A stretch of DNA of 48,247 nt from Candidatus Gastranaerophilales bacterium (GCA_944324315.1 CALUVW010000016.1:1-48247), one strand, 5' to 3'. Shown: positions 26,884 to 36,068, numbered from the stretch's first letter. Numbers and translations: made by a program. Notes: generated by a model from the sequence alone, not told the origin.

Positions 26884-27070
26884 AAAACTTTTTATCTTCA
26901 TTATAACGTTTTTATTGATTTTAGGAGGCACAAATATGAGTATAGCTAAAAGTAATGATTGGAATAATGTTGAAGGCGCAAATCATGTAGATTTGTATGA
27001 TAATCTTGAAAAAATTCCGTTTGACAAGATTGAAAAATTCTTCACAACATACTTAAAGGAGAATAGATAA
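26876..27070 (+). pseudogene. Remnant of a secreted alpha/beta-hydrolase (signal peptide plus C-terminal end)
   Basis: 64 codons. A signal-peptide-like start (MIKKLFIFIITFLLILGG...SIA) is joined directly to a stretch, EGANHVDLYDNLEKIPFDKI then EKFFTTYL. That is how the last 30 residues of alpha/beta-hydrolases look around the catalytic His (GANHVDLYD). The nucleophile and the body of the enzyme are missing, so a large in-frame deletion is likely; it cannot be active alone. AGGAGG stands 8 bases before an internal ATG (26936), so a 44-residue form without the hydrophobic start could also be made. The frame remains open and coupled to both neighbours, so a residual role is possible. Confidence 0.55.
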
Positions 27071-27522
27071 TGAAAAAATTATTATTAATTTTATCCATAT
27101 TTATTATTACAGGAGGTGTGACTATGGCAACAGAATTAAATCAACCATTTTCAAAAGGAGAAATAAATCCGTACAGTAAATTTTTTACCGGTACCACCCA
27201 CCTTCAAAGGCTTGTTGCAAAAGATGATATCTGGAATTCTTCAATAGCCAATGTAACATTTGATGCAGGAGCAAGAACAAATTGGCATAAACATTCAGGC
27301 GGTCAAATTTTACTTGTAACAGCAGGAGAAGGAAGATATCAAGAAAAAGGCAAAGAAATCCAAATTCTTAAAGCCGGCGATGTTGTAAAAATACCGCCGA
27401 ATGTAGAACACTGGCACGGGGCGTCTCCCAATAGTGAATTTGCTCATATTTCAATTGAGCCGAATCTGCCTGATAATGAAACAACGTGGCTTGAGCCGGT
27501 AACAGATAAAGAATATAAGTAA
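27070..27522 (+). CDS. Cupin-domain protein, probably secreted
   Basis: 150 residues. A hydrophobic start (about 3-20) can act as signal peptide (cleavage near TMA). The single cupin barrel has both motifs: NWHKHSGGQILLVTAGEG with two His near residues 75-77, and VVKIPPNVEHWHG with a further His. Proteins of this size, paired with CMD proteins, are common in small operons of gut bacteria. Their substrate is usually unknown. AGGAGG stands 8 bases before an internal ATG at 27124, which would give a cytosolic form. The start overlaps the preceding stop by one base. Confidence 0.85.
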   Translation: MKKLLLILSIFIITGGVTMATELNQPFSKGEINPYSKFFTGTTHLQRLVAKDDIWNSSIANVTFDAGARTNWHKHSGGQILLVTAGEGRYQEKGKEIQILKAGDVVKIPPNVEHWHGASPNSEFAHISIEPNLPDNETTWLEPVTDKEYK

Positions 27523-27530
27523 GGTGAACT

Positions 27531-28379
27531 ATGATAAGAAAAATATTTGCATTACTTTTAGCAGTTTTACTTTCGCAAAATTTTGTTTTAGCAAAAACAG
27601 TTCAAAATAAGGATAACAATATGACAAGAACAGATATTTGTAAAAAGAATTACGCAACACTTTTTAAAGGCGATGCCCTGACAAGCACAGGCGATGATCC
27701 CGAAATGCTTGCAATCTTACAAAAATACATTTTCGGTGAAGTGTTTACAGTCGGAGAGCTGAATATTAAAACACGCGAAATGATTACAGTTACATCACTT
27801 GCCGTTCAGCAGACTTTGCCGCAATTAAAAGCACATATTAACGCTGCATTAAATGCAGGTGTAACACCAATTGAGCTAAGAGAAACAATTTATCAATGTG
27901 CACCTTTTATAGGTTTCCCAAAAACTTTAAATGCTCTTACGGTTTTGAATGAAGTATTTAAAGAAAGAGGTATTAAAACGCCATTACAATCAACTGCAAC
28001 AGTAAAAGAAGAAGAACGTTACGAAAAAGGTCTTGCAATACAACAACCGTTATATGGAAATGAAATAAAAGTTTCAATGCAAGGGTTGCCGGAGGATATG
28101 GGCTCTGATGTTGCAAGATTCTTAACAGAAGTTTGTTTTGGAGATTTTTATACAAGAGAAGGTCTTGATTTAAAAACAAGAGAACTACTGATGTTGAGCG
28201 CACTTGTGACCACAGGTAATAATACTGTTACATTAAAAAGCCATATAAAAGGTAATTTGATAGCAGGAAATTCTAAAGAAACTATAACGGCCGCAATTAT
28301 TCAATGCCTGCCATACGTTGGATTTCCTAATACTCTTGCGGCTCTCAGGACTTTAAAAGATGTACTAAATGAAAAATAA
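27531..28379 (+). CDS. Secreted double carboxymuconolactone decarboxylase-like protein
   Basis: 282 residues. A signal peptide (about 1-21, ending FVLA) is followed by two tandem CMD/AhpD-like helical domains: about 45-135 with LNIKTREMITVTSLA and QCAPFIGFPK, and about 185-275 with LDLKTRELLMLSALV and QCLPYVGFPN. The CxxC of AhpD peroxidase partners is absent; each half keeps one Cys in QC-P--GFP. Enzyme activity is unproven for this type. It follows the cupin gene by 8 bases and ends the operon at a strong terminator. An 11-base tandem duplication straddles the stop codon. Confidence 0.85.
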   Translation: MIRKIFALLLAVLLSQNFVLAKTVQNKDNNMTRTDICKKNYATLFKGDALTSTGDDPEMLAILQKYIFGEVFTVGELNIKTREMITVTSLAVQQTLPQLKAHINAALNAGVTPIELRETIYQCAPFIGFPKTLNALTVLNEVFKERGIKTPLQSTATVKEEERYEKGLAIQQPLYGNEIKVSMQGLPEDMGSDVARFLTEVCFGDFYTREGLDLKTRELLMLSALVTTGNNTVTLKSHIKGNLIAGNSKETITAAIIQCLPYVGFPNTLAALRTLKDVLNEK

Positions 28380-28406
28380 ATGAAAAATAAATCATAATTA
28401 CAATAA

Positions 28407-28434
28407 AAAAGGAGGCAAAAATTTGTCTCCTTTT
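28407..28434. terminator. Bidirectional terminator, CMD gene and AAA ATPase gene
   Basis: AAAAGGAGGCAAA pairs with TTTGTCTCCTTTT (one G-T pair, loop AA), flanked by A and T runs. Confidence 0.9.
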
Positions 28435-28452
28435 ATACATTATTTTTATTTT

Positions 28453-29955
28453 TTACTTTAAATTATATTTCTCAAAGCCTATAGCTCTGTGTTTTTTACC
28501 TTTGTGAGTTGAGATAAAATCTGTTATTGACTTTTTAAAATCTTCATCGTTAATTCGAAACGATAAAATGTCATTTTTTGAAAATGTTCCGTCCTCCATT
28601 TTTTTATAAATGCCTGCACGCTCAAAAGCATTCTCATGTGCACTGTTAACAATAAAAGCAATATCAGCACCGGTTGTTTTTTCTTTTAATAAGACATCAG
28701 CAATTTTATCTTTATCTAATTCAGGTGACAGAGGTTTATTTTTTGTATGAATATCAAAAATATTTAATATATCACTATGTGTCTCAGGAGCTTTTACTTC
28801 AATGTGTTTGCCAAATCTGCCTGAACGTGTTATAGCATCATCCAGTAAGTCCATTTTGTTAGTCGCAGCTATAACATAAATGTCATCACCATTTTTTTCA
28901 ACATCACTCATTAATGTTAGAAGCTGATTAACAACTTTATCACCATATACGTCAACACTGCCTCTTTTTTTCGCAACTGCATCAAACTCATCAACAAAAA
29001 TTATACTTGGCTGATTTTCTCTTGCAGCATCGAACAATTTTCTCCAATTTTCTTCAGACTCGCCTACCCATTTTGATTCCATCTCAAGTCCGTTTAATTT
29101 TATAAAGTTTGCATCTGTTTCATTTGCAAGAGCTTGAGCAATAAGAGTTTTTCCAGTTCCTGGAGGTCCATACATAATATATCCGTGATTTACTATACTG
29201 TTTTCAAATGCTTCCGGATATTTTATAGGATATAAAATACCTTTTTTTAATTCATTTATCACTTTATCCTGTCCGCCGACATCTGCAAAAGTTAAATATT
29301 TTTCATTTTTTCCTAAGTCCTTGCTCAAAGCACGTATTGATTTTATGTTTTGATTTTTTATTCCAAGCTTTACAAAATCACTCATATCAAACGCTCGTGA
29401 GAAAATATCTCTTTGAAAACTCAAATTGATATCAGGTCTGTTTTTAACTAAAATCTTTTTATCTTTTATATCAACAAAATCGCCTTCAACAAGATAAGCA
29501 GATTCATTAAATTTCAAATTTTGAACATTGTCTCCGCTTTTTACAGCAATTTCAAACTGATTCGGATTTACCAGCGAAAGATCATTATTTGTTCCTCGGA
29601 AAAAAGCCACAGAGCCTTTTATATTGTCATCAGGTATATAAAAGAAACGTTTTAAAACATTGTCAAATGCATCAACCGAATCTTTCAAAGCTTTTTGTGC
29701 ATCACGTAAAGTTTTTGATGAAAAAATAACATCACCCGGCATAATAACTTCAAATAAAGAAGCAAGCCGCTCTTCTAACGGAATTTTTTTTGCAAGATGA
29801 GCAACAGGCAGCATCACTCCGGTAAAATTAACATTCTTTTTTGCCAAATCAGAGCTTACATAAGAATACTTATTACAACTTTCAGAATTGCTTACCTCCC
29901 TGACTCTGCTAGTGTAATTTGTACAATAATTTTTTTGTATAGGTAAAATTTTCAT
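28453..29955 (-). CDS. AAA+ ATPase with lineage-type N-terminal region (NVNFTG motif)
   Basis: 500 residues from the ATG at 29955. The C-terminal half is a classical AAA domain close to the FtsH/Cdc48 class: Walker A GPPGTGKT (263-270), pore segment KWVGESE, Walker B IIFVDEFD (318-325), sensor IAATN and the arginine-finger region TRSGRFG. The first 220 residues match no domain I know. They include NVNFTG near 42-47, the short motif seen in other proteins of this window. There is no protease or membrane part, so it probably remodels or unfolds proteins. An AGGGGGT site sets the start. It is monocistronic, with a terminator behind it. Confidence 0.8.
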   Translation of the reverse strand: MKILPIQKNYCTNYTSRVREVSNSESCNKYSYVSSDLAKKNVNFTGVMLPVAHLAKKIPLEERLASLFEVIMPGDVIFSSKTLRDAQKALKDSVDAFDNVLKRFFYIPDDNIKGSVAFFRGTNNDLSLVNPNQFEIAVKSGDNVQNLKFNESAYLVEGDFVDIKDKKILVKNRPDINLSFQRDIFSRAFDMSDFVKLGIKNQNIKSIRALSKDLGKNEKYLTFADVGGQDKVINELKKGILYPIKYPEAFENSIVNHGYIMYGPPGTGKTLIAQALANETDANFIKLNGLEMESKWVGESEENWRKLFDAARENQPSIIFVDEFDAVAKKRGSVDVYGDKVVNQLLTLMSDVEKNGDDIYVIAATNKMDLLDDAITRSGRFGKHIEVKAPETHSDILNIFDIHTKNKPLSPELDKDKIADVLLKEKTTGADIAFIVNSAHENAFERAGIYKKMEDGTFSKNDILSFRINDEDFKKSITDFISTHKGKKHRAIGFEKYNLK

Positions 29956-30263
29956 AGACACACCCCCTTGTTTTTACGAAGGTACACTATTTCAAAAAAT
30001 TCGTCAATAGCTTTATCGGAACATAAAAAATCAATCTTGCGGGCAATTTACTACATTTGTAGCAGTTTTTATATATTAAATCTTTTGCTTTTTTATCTAA
30101 AATTAGATTTATTATAAATAAACTGTATTTTTAATAAATAAATCATATTAATTGTCTGCTTTACACCATTGATATTATTGTTACTTTTCTTTACATTTAA
30201 TAAATTAACAAAAACATAGGAAGATAACATTGATTTAAGCATTTTTTTATATAAAATTGCATT
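29956..30263. other. Divergent intergenic region, AAA ATPase and DMT transporter
   Basis: About 300 AT-rich bases. On the plus strand TTGATT (30230-30235), 16 bases, and TAAAAT (30252-30257) form a promoter whose -10 ends 6 bases before the transporter ATG. On the minus strand TTGACG (30007-30002) is a possible -35 for the ATPase, with only a weak -10 (TACCTT). I see no RNA gene or ORF here. Confidence 0.5.
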
Positions 30264-31124
30264 ATGCAGATATTAATCACTACAATAGCTGTACTATGCA
30301 GAATTATATCTAATTCTTTGAGCAGTGTATTTCAGAAAAAATTGACACAAAAACAAGAAAAACCAGTATTTGTCAATTTTGTCAATTATTTTATATTAAG
30401 TCTGCTGTCAATCCCGTTATTATTCTTTGTAAATATTTTGGACTTTGATATAGAATTCTGGTTATTTTCAATATGCGGGGGAATATTCGGAGCTATATGC
30501 AATTGTTTTATGGTTCTCGCACTTGAAAAAGGCGAATTATCAGTTTTAGGCCCGATAAACTCTTACAAAGCGGTTATAGGCCTTATTTTCGGAGCAATAA
30601 TTTTAAATGAATTTCCTAATATTTATGGTCTTGCAGGAATTGCGCTTATAATATTCGGTTCATACTTTATATTTGACACTGCAAATCCAAAAATTCTATT
30701 GAGAAAAGATATAAAATACCGAATATACGCTTTAATTTTCTCTGCAATTGAAGCGGTTTTTATAAAAAAAGTTATTATCCTCTCATCAATTACAGCTTCA
30801 TTTATATCAACAAGTTTTTTAGGATGTATTTTTTCATACATAATCATGCGTTGTTTTACAGAAGAAAAATGCAAACTACCTAAAAAAGACAATATCACAA
30901 CATATCTTTTAACAGCTTTTTGTTTCGGGGTAATGACTTTTGCAACTGCTTATGTATTCAATTATATGAATGTAGGATATGCACTATCACTGTTTCAACT
31001 TTCTATTATTATTAATGTAATTCTCGGATACAAGTTATTTAATGAATCAAATTTAATAAAAAAACTTACAGGTTCCTTAATAATTCTTATAGGTTCAGCA
31101 ACAATTCTTATTTACGGACATTAA
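30264..31124 (+). CDS. EamA/DMT-family membrane transporter
   Basis: 286 residues with about ten hydrophobic segments in two similar halves, the layout of the drug/metabolite transporter superfamily. The first half has the typical GPINSYKAVIGLIFGAIILNE and the second the SLFQLSIIINVILGYKLFNE segment. Such inner-membrane carriers export or import small metabolites. The substrate cannot be inferred. The start is probably leaderless: the -10 box ends 6 bases before the ATG and no ribosome site exists. A hypothetical membrane protein follows 35 bases later with its own AAAGGAG. Confidence 0.85.
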   Translation: MQILITTIAVLCRIISNSLSSVFQKKLTQKQEKPVFVNFVNYFILSLLSIPLLFFVNILDFDIEFWLFSICGGIFGAICNCFMVLALEKGELSVLGPINSYKAVIGLIFGAIILNEFPNIYGLAGIALIIFGSYFIFDTANPKILLRKDIKYRIYALIFSAIEAVFIKKVIILSSITASFISTSFLGCIFSYIIMRCFTEEKCKLPKKDNITTYLLTAFCFGVMTFATAYVFNYMNVGYALSLFQLSIIINVILGYKLFNESNLIKKLTGSLIILIGSATILIYGH

Positions 31125-31159
31125 TATGATAAAATACAATTAAAAGGAGCAGAAAATAT

Positions 31160-31789
31160 ATGCTGGCACCTGTAAAAGGTTCAAAAATAGAATATGACAT
31201 CAGACCATACAGATACCACAGATACCACAAAGACGAGAAACAGGATTTACCGGTAAAAGTAGCAACTGCTGCTGGAGCTGTTACCGGCACTGTTATTCCT
31301 ATGCTTTTTATTGCACATAAACAAAATACAAAACTTTTCAAAATAAAATACCATGTTAAAGAAATGATTTTAGTAAGCGCCGGAAGTATATTAGGCGGTC
31401 TTGCCGCGGGGCTTATTGCAGACAAAAAAGAACACAGAAAGCAAAAAGTTAATGAAAGCGTGTTTCAATTTATGAATGCCTCAGTACCGCCTTTGCTCAC
31501 TGCCGGACTTTATAAAATCAGCAAAAATCTTACATACAGAATTGCATCAACCGCAATAGGACTTATAGGCGGAATGTTTGTTGCAGCAAAATTATCAAAT
31601 AAAATTAATGATCCGCATGACAAAGTGCCTGACAGAAAACTTACAATAAAAGATTCAATTGCAAATATTGATGATGCACTTGGAGTTCTTGTTCTTGCAA
31701 GAGTTCCTCTCGCTGAAAAATTACATATTGAAAAAACACTGCCGGTAATATACAGCTGGTGCGGTTATAGAGGCGGAATAAGCAATTAG
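31160..31789 (+). CDS. Hypothetical membrane protein
   Basis: 209 residues, family not recognised. A basic, Tyr/His-rich N-terminus (RPYRYHRYHKDEK) is followed by three or four glycine-rich membrane segments (about 33-55, 66-90, 103-120, 125-147) and a soluble C-terminal part of about 60 residues. AAAAGGAG about 12 bases before the ATG supports the start. The gene may be cotranscribed with the DMT transporter. Its stop overlaps that of the convergent gene at 31786. Confidence 0.75.
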   Translation: MLAPVKGSKIEYDIRPYRYHRYHKDEKQDLPVKVATAAGAVTGTVIPMLFIAHKQNTKLFKIKYHVKEMILVSAGSILGGLAAGLIADKKEHRKQKVNESVFQFMNASVPPLLTAGLYKISKNLTYRIASTAIGLIGGMFVAAKLSNKINDPHDKVPDRKLTIKDSIANIDDALGVLVLARVPLAEKLHIEKTLPVIYSWCGYRGGISN

Positions 31790-32088
31790 TTTAACTCATC
31801 ACTCTCTATTTTTATCTGTCCGTCTTGTTCTACAAACTTCTTTTTGCTAAACAATTTTTTTACTAATGGTTCAGAAGAAGGTTCCGTTCTTTTTCTGTAT
31901 CTTTCTTTTTCGGTCTGAACATCATTATAATCATTTAGTTCTTCCATGCGGAATCTTTGTTGATTAATCATTTGCATGTCATGCACCTGAATTATAGATG
32001 CATCAGTCGGCAGAACCGCTAAAACACGCGGGCAGAATGATATCAACAAAAAAATAAAACATATTAAAAAGATTACAATTTTATTCAT
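31786..32088 (-). CDS. Small secreted or lipid-side hypothetical protein
   Basis: 100 residues with a clear signal peptide (MNKIVIFLICFIFLLISFCP...VLA, about 1-24) and a charged, probably helical mature part rich in Q, R, K and E. GAGG about 8 bases before the ATG. It lies 15 bases behind the SIMPL gene on the same strand, so the two are probably cotranscribed and may act together in the periplasm. No family recognised. Confidence 0.7.
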   Translation of the reverse strand: MNKIVIFLICFIFLLISFCPRVLAVLPTDASIIQVHDMQMINQQRFRMEELNDYNDVQTEKERYRKRTEPSSEPLVKKLFSKKKFVEQDGQIKIESDELN

Positions 32089-32103
32089 CTGAAAACCTCA
32101 ATA

Positions 32104-32823
32104 TTATTTAATACGAAATATAACATTTGCAACCGCTGTCACTTTTTTCTCAACTGTTGATGTATCATTTATTCCCATATCGGATACATTTGTCGAATCA
32201 ACAGGCGTAATCTGGAAAACTCCCATTTGAACAGATTGAATTTTCCCAGGTTTATTATGAGTTGCCTTTAGCATAGCTGTAGCCCTGTCTTTTGCATCTG
32301 TTGTTGCGTCCTGCAGCAATTTAACTTTTAAGTCAGCTAGGCCCGAATAAAAATATTCCGGTCTTGTTACATTTATATCTATACCTTTATCAAGTAAGCT
32401 TTGTATATCTACAGAAATATCTTTAATTTTTTGAACATCCGCAGATTTTATTTCAACAGGCTGAGACAGATTATAATAAGCTACATCATTTGTTATATTT
32501 CCGTTAGCAGTATATTTATAAGAATTGTATCCGTTTGCTGCTTTTACTTCAATATCAGTTATCCCTTTATCTTTTAAATATTTCAATACTACAGGTAATT
32601 GAGCTTTTACTGTATTGTAAGCAAGTTGTTTATTAGGTTTTCTTGTTACAACATCAAATTCAAGTCTGGCCGAATCAGATTTTACAATCTGATATGCAGA
32701 ACCTGTGACAGTAATTTTATCCTTTGACAGTGCCGATGTTCCTGTTTTCACGGCAAAAAATAAACCGAAAGCAAGAATCACTGCAAGCCATATTAATTGT
32801 AATTTTTCAAATTTTTCAAACAT
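32104..32823 (-). CDS. SIMPL-domain (DUF541) periplasmic protein
   Basis: 239 residues from the ATG at 32823, chosen because AAGGAG lies 7 bases before it. An N-terminal membrane anchor (about 10-30) is followed by the SIMPL/DUF541 fold: ITVTGSAYQIVKSDSARLEF, AYNTVKAQLPVVLKYLKDKGI, the LLDKGIDINVTRPEYFYSGL block and DATTDAKDRATAMLKA. Members are periplasmic or membrane-anchored proteins linked to stress tolerance and outer-membrane integrity, with no known catalysis. A small secreted protein gene follows in the same transcript. Confidence 0.88.
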   Translation of the reverse strand: MFEKFEKLQLIWLAVILAFGLFFAVKTGTSALSKDKITVTGSAYQIVKSDSARLEFDVVTRKPNKQLAYNTVKAQLPVVLKYLKDKGITDIEVKAANGYNSYKYTANGNITNDVAYYNLSQPVEIKSADVQKIKDISVDIQSLLDKGIDINVTRPEYFYSGLADLKVKLLQDATTDAKDRATAMLKATHNKPGKIQSVQMGVFQITPVDSTNVSDMGINDTSTVEKKVTAVANVIFRIK

Positions 32824-32933
32824 ATACACACTCCTTTTTATAAATATATTTAATATTATAACTTACTTTTTATAAAAATCAATTGCTAATATTAAAATAA
32901 TATGATACAATTATGAGCAAAAAAGGCAGGGTT

Positions 32934-34286
32934 ATGAATAAATATACAGAAAAAGTTTTAAATTTTGTTAAATCAAAAAATGAAAATGAAAAAGAATATA
33001 TTCAAGCAGTAGAAGAGGTGCTAACGTCACTTGAGCCTGTAATTAATGAGCACCCTGAGTACGAAAATCTTGCATTGCTTGAAAGAATGGTTGAACCGGA
33101 AAGGTTAATTTCATTCAGAGTTCCTTATATCAATGATGAAGGTCAAGTAATTGTTCATAGAGGCTACAGGGTGCAATTCAGCAGTCTAATCGGACCGTAT
33201 AAGGGCGGTTTGAGATTTCATCCCAGTGTAAACCAGAGTATTATAAAATTTTTAGGATTTGAACAAATATTTAAAAATGCCTTAACAGGTTTACCTATTG
33301 GAGGAGGCAAAGGAGGAAGCGACTTTGATCCCAAAGGTAAATCGGACAATGAAATAATGAAATTCTGCCAGAGTTTTATGACAGAACTCCAAAGACATAT
33401 AGGAAAAGATATAGATGTCCCTGCAGGCGATATAGGAGTAGGAGAAAGGGAAATAGGCTACCTTTTCGGTCAGTATAAAAGAATTAAAGATACTTATGAA
33501 GGCGGGGTGCTTACAGGAAAAGGACTTTCCTATGGAGGTTCTCTTGCAAGAAAAGAAGCTACAGGTTTCGGACTTATATATTTTATGCGCGAAATGCTAA
33601 AAGCTAACGGAAATCAAACATTTCAGGGTAAAAAAGTTATAATATCAGGTGCCGGAAATGTTGCAATATACGCATGCCAGAAAGCTCTTGAATACGGGGC
33701 TGATGTAATTGCAATGAGCGATTCAAAGGGATGCATTTATGACGAAAAAGGCATTGATCTCGCACTTATTAAACAAATAAAAGAAGAAAAGCGTGCAAGA
33801 ATTTTTGAATATTTAAAAGTTCATCCTGAAGCAAAATATTATGAAAATCAAAGTGAAGATTTTCCGATATGGGCTATAAAAGCTGATATAGCACTGCCAT
33901 GCGCTACTCAAAACGAAATAACTTTAAATTCTGCAAAAAAACTTGTTGCAAATGGAATTATTGCAGTTGGAGAGGGCGCAAATATGCCTTGTACTAAAGA
34001 AGCTACAGAATATTTGCTTGCTAATAATATTCTTGTAGCTCCTGCAAAAGCTGCAAATGCAGGTGGAGTTGCAACATCCGCAATAGAAATGAGCCAAAAC
34101 AGCATGAGATACTATTTTAACTTTGAAGAAGTTAACAACAAACTTGACGACATAATGGTTAATATATTCCATGCCTGCCAAAAATCAGCTTTAAAATATA
34201 ATCTCGGCAATAATTATGTTGCAGGAGCCAACATAGCGGCGTTCTCAAAACTTGCAAAAGCTATGAAAGCGCAGGGCGTCGTTTAA
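32934..34286 (+). CDS. gdhA: Glutamate dehydrogenase (hexameric, NADP-type)
   Basis: 450 residues. Motifs: GPYKGGLRFHPSVN, the catalytic-lysine region PIGGGKGGSDFDPKGKS (121 on), DVPAGDIGVGEREIGY and the Rossmann segment VIISGAGNVA. It makes glutamate from 2-oxoglutarate and ammonia, the main nitrogen entry point. I choose 32934 over an ATG at 32913 because the TACAAT -10 box (32906-32911) puts the transcript start inside the upstream codons, and AAGGCAGGG precedes 32934. It is monocistronic; its end is 5 bases from the convergent secreted-protein gene. Confidence 0.95.
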   Translation: MNKYTEKVLNFVKSKNENEKEYIQAVEEVLTSLEPVINEHPEYENLALLERMVEPERLISFRVPYINDEGQVIVHRGYRVQFSSLIGPYKGGLRFHPSVNQSIIKFLGFEQIFKNALTGLPIGGGKGGSDFDPKGKSDNEIMKFCQSFMTELQRHIGKDIDVPAGDIGVGEREIGYLFGQYKRIKDTYEGGVLTGKGLSYGGSLARKEATGFGLIYFMREMLKANGNQTFQGKKVIISGAGNVAIYACQKALEYGADVIAMSDSKGCIYDEKGIDLALIKQIKEEKRARIFEYLKVHPEAKYYENQSEDFPIWAIKADIALPCATQNEITLNSAKKLVANGIIAVGEGANMPCTKEATEYLLANNILVAPAKAANAGGVATSAIEMSQNSMRYYFNFEEVNNKLDDIMVNIFHACQKSALKYNLGNNYVAGANIAAFSKLAKAMKAQGVV

Positions 34287-34291
34287 ACAAA

Positions 34292-34744
34292 TTATTGTAT
34301 AGCTGAAAACAGACTTTCTAATCTTGCTGTTGAACAAGCTTGCGGATCTTTTTTGACGAATTTATAGCTGTTGTATTTACAATATTCTTCTGCAATTTTT
34401 TTATACGATTCAATTTCTCTGTTATTCATATCAATCGCAAACTTTGACATCAGTATAGGATATTGTTCCTTATACTGGGTATCTTTTCTGCTAGAAATAG
34501 TAAACACAGAAGTCAAGAGCCTCTGTCTGTCAGATTCATAAAATATGCATTTGCTGCGCATATATCCTGCAAATTGATGGTCGTATCTGAAATTATCCGC
34601 AACATTTAGACATGTTTCATGCTGCAACTTATGGCTTGCAATCATTGCTTCGTAAGCTTCTTTACGTTTATCTGCATCTTGCAGTGCAAAGACAGCGTTT
34701 GATGTTAGTAATATAATTGATAATATAAAAATTATTTTTTTCAT
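34292..34744 (-). CDS. Hypothetical secreted protein
   Basis: 150 residues from the ATG at 34744. Signal peptide (MKKIIFILSIILLTSNAVFA), then a helical mature protein with four cysteines (TCLN, KCIF, EYCKY, QACS) that could form two disulfides. A TATTAT -10 box ends 6 bases before this ATG and no ribosome site is seen, so it may be leaderless. The frame is open further upstream (to 34813) but that overlaps the kinase gene. Family and function unknown. Confidence 0.7.
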   Translation of the reverse strand: MKKIIFILSIILLTSNAVFALQDADKRKEAYEAMIASHKLQHETCLNVADNFRYDHQFAGYMRSKCIFYESDRQRLLTSVFTISSRKDTQYKEQYPILMSKFAIDMNNREIESYKKIAEEYCKYNSYKFVKKDPQACSTARLESLFSAIQ

Positions 34745-34763
34745 AATTAAATAATAATACAAT

Positions 34764-36068
34764 TTATAACTTTGTGGCTGAAAGTTTACATTCATTAATA
34801 CAAGGAAGTTCAATATTATATATATTATAATCTGACTCTTTACTTTTTACATTAATATTGCCATGATGAGCGTCGATAATTTGTTTGGCAAGATAAAGCC
34901 CGAGACTGCTGCCGACTTTATCAAGTTTTTCAGCAGGAGTTGTATACATCTTAAACATATTATTTAAGATATCAGATGAAAGATAAGGACTCTCAAATGC
35001 AAGTGACAAAAATATATTTTTAAAATTATTTGTCTTTTTTATTTCAAGAATAATTTCTGTATTTTCGTACGCACTTGATACACAATGACTTATTAAATTT
35101 TCAAATGCTTTTTTAAGTTCTGTTTTATCCGCATAAAGTGTAAAAAACTTTTCTTTTGCTTTTACCCTGACATGGATATTTTTATTGCGCATTGATTTAT
35201 AAGATTTGTTAAAACATTCATCAATAAGCTTTAAAACCTGTATTTTTTCATAACTTAAAGAAATATCTTTATTCTCATACTTATAAGTTGCAAGTATTGT
35301 AGAAAGCATTTCGTACATAAAACGACAGGAATCTAATGTCGCATGAATAATCTCACGCTGCTGCGGATTAACAGGTCCCATATTTCCAGATTCAAGCAGT
35401 TCCAAAGCTCTGATTTGGGCAAGAGTTGGTATTTTCAAATCATGACTTAATGTGGAAATATAAGTTTCTCTCTGCTTTTGAGCGGCTTTTTCAGCTTCGA
35501 TATCTCTGCCAAAAATAACAAAGCCATTGACATTATTTTTTTTATCAAAAGTTGGAACCTTACGTATTTTAAACCAATTTTGTTTACCGTTTTTTAATTT
35601 TATCAATTTATCGGTTACAAAAGGTTTTTTATTACGCATGATAAATTCATTTTCTTCCTTAATAAGTTCCATAGTATCCCCATCAAATATATCTCCCGTT
35701 AATTTTCGGAAATGACAATTTTCAATATCACCAAAAAATTTTAATGCTTCAGAATTTCCAGTAATAAATTTATAATCTTTATTTATGATATAAGCTATCA
35801 ATGGCAGATTATTAATTATCGTAGAAAAATGGCAGGCATTATATTCAATTTGCTGTTTAAGCTTATTTTCCCTTTCTTCATTTTCGGCAATAAATTGATT
35901 TTTAAATATATAAACAGTAAAAAATGTGCTTAATGCACTAAAAAACAAAATAAATACCACAAGCTCAACAGAATATCTTACATCTGCCAAATGTATAAAT
36001 AATAAACTTCCCAACATTGTTATAAATATGCATAAAAGAAAATTTTTTGTTGTCGTTTTCTTAAACAT
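34764..36068 (-). CDS. PAS-sensor histidine kinase with degenerate ATP-binding domain
   Basis: 434 residues from the ATG at 36068 (GCGGGGGA before it). Two membrane segments (about 10-28 and 33-56), a short coiled linker, a PAS domain (about 78-200, ending GFVIFGRDIEAEK), and a HisKA helix pair with the phospho-acceptor His209 in STLSHDLKIP. The HATPase part is poorly conserved: the N box reads ENLISHC (second Asn is His328), the DxGxG motif is replaced by FESP (358-361), and the G2 box is GSSLGL. It may be a pseudokinase or phosphatase-type sensor. No response regulator is nearby. An alternative start at 36092 is possible. Confidence 0.82.
   Translation of the reverse strand: MFKKTTTKNFLLCIFITMLGSLLFIHLADVRYSVELVVFILFFSALSTFFTVYIFKNQFIAENEERENKLKQQIEYNACHFSTIINNLPLIAYIINKDYKFITGNSEALKFFGDIENCHFRKLTGDIFDGDTMELIKEENEFIMRNKKPFVTDKLIKLKNGKQNWFKIRKVPTFDKKNNVNGFVIFGRDIEAEKAAQKQRETYISTLSHDLKIPTLAQIRALELLESGNMGPVNPQQREIIHATLDSCRFMYEMLSTILATYKYENKDISLSYEKIQVLKLIDECFNKSYKSMRNKNIHVRVKAKEKFFTLYADKTELKKAFENLISHCVSSAYENTEIILEIKKTNNFKNIFLSLAFESPYLSSDILNNMFKMYTTPAEKLDKVGSSLGLYLAKQIIDAHHGNINVKSKESDYNIYNIELPCINECKLSATKL

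Noticed and set aside
32913..32933. Upstream start for gdhA
   Set aside because: The TACAAT -10 box ends one base before it, so the transcript would begin inside these codons; the ATG at 32934 has a ribosome site.
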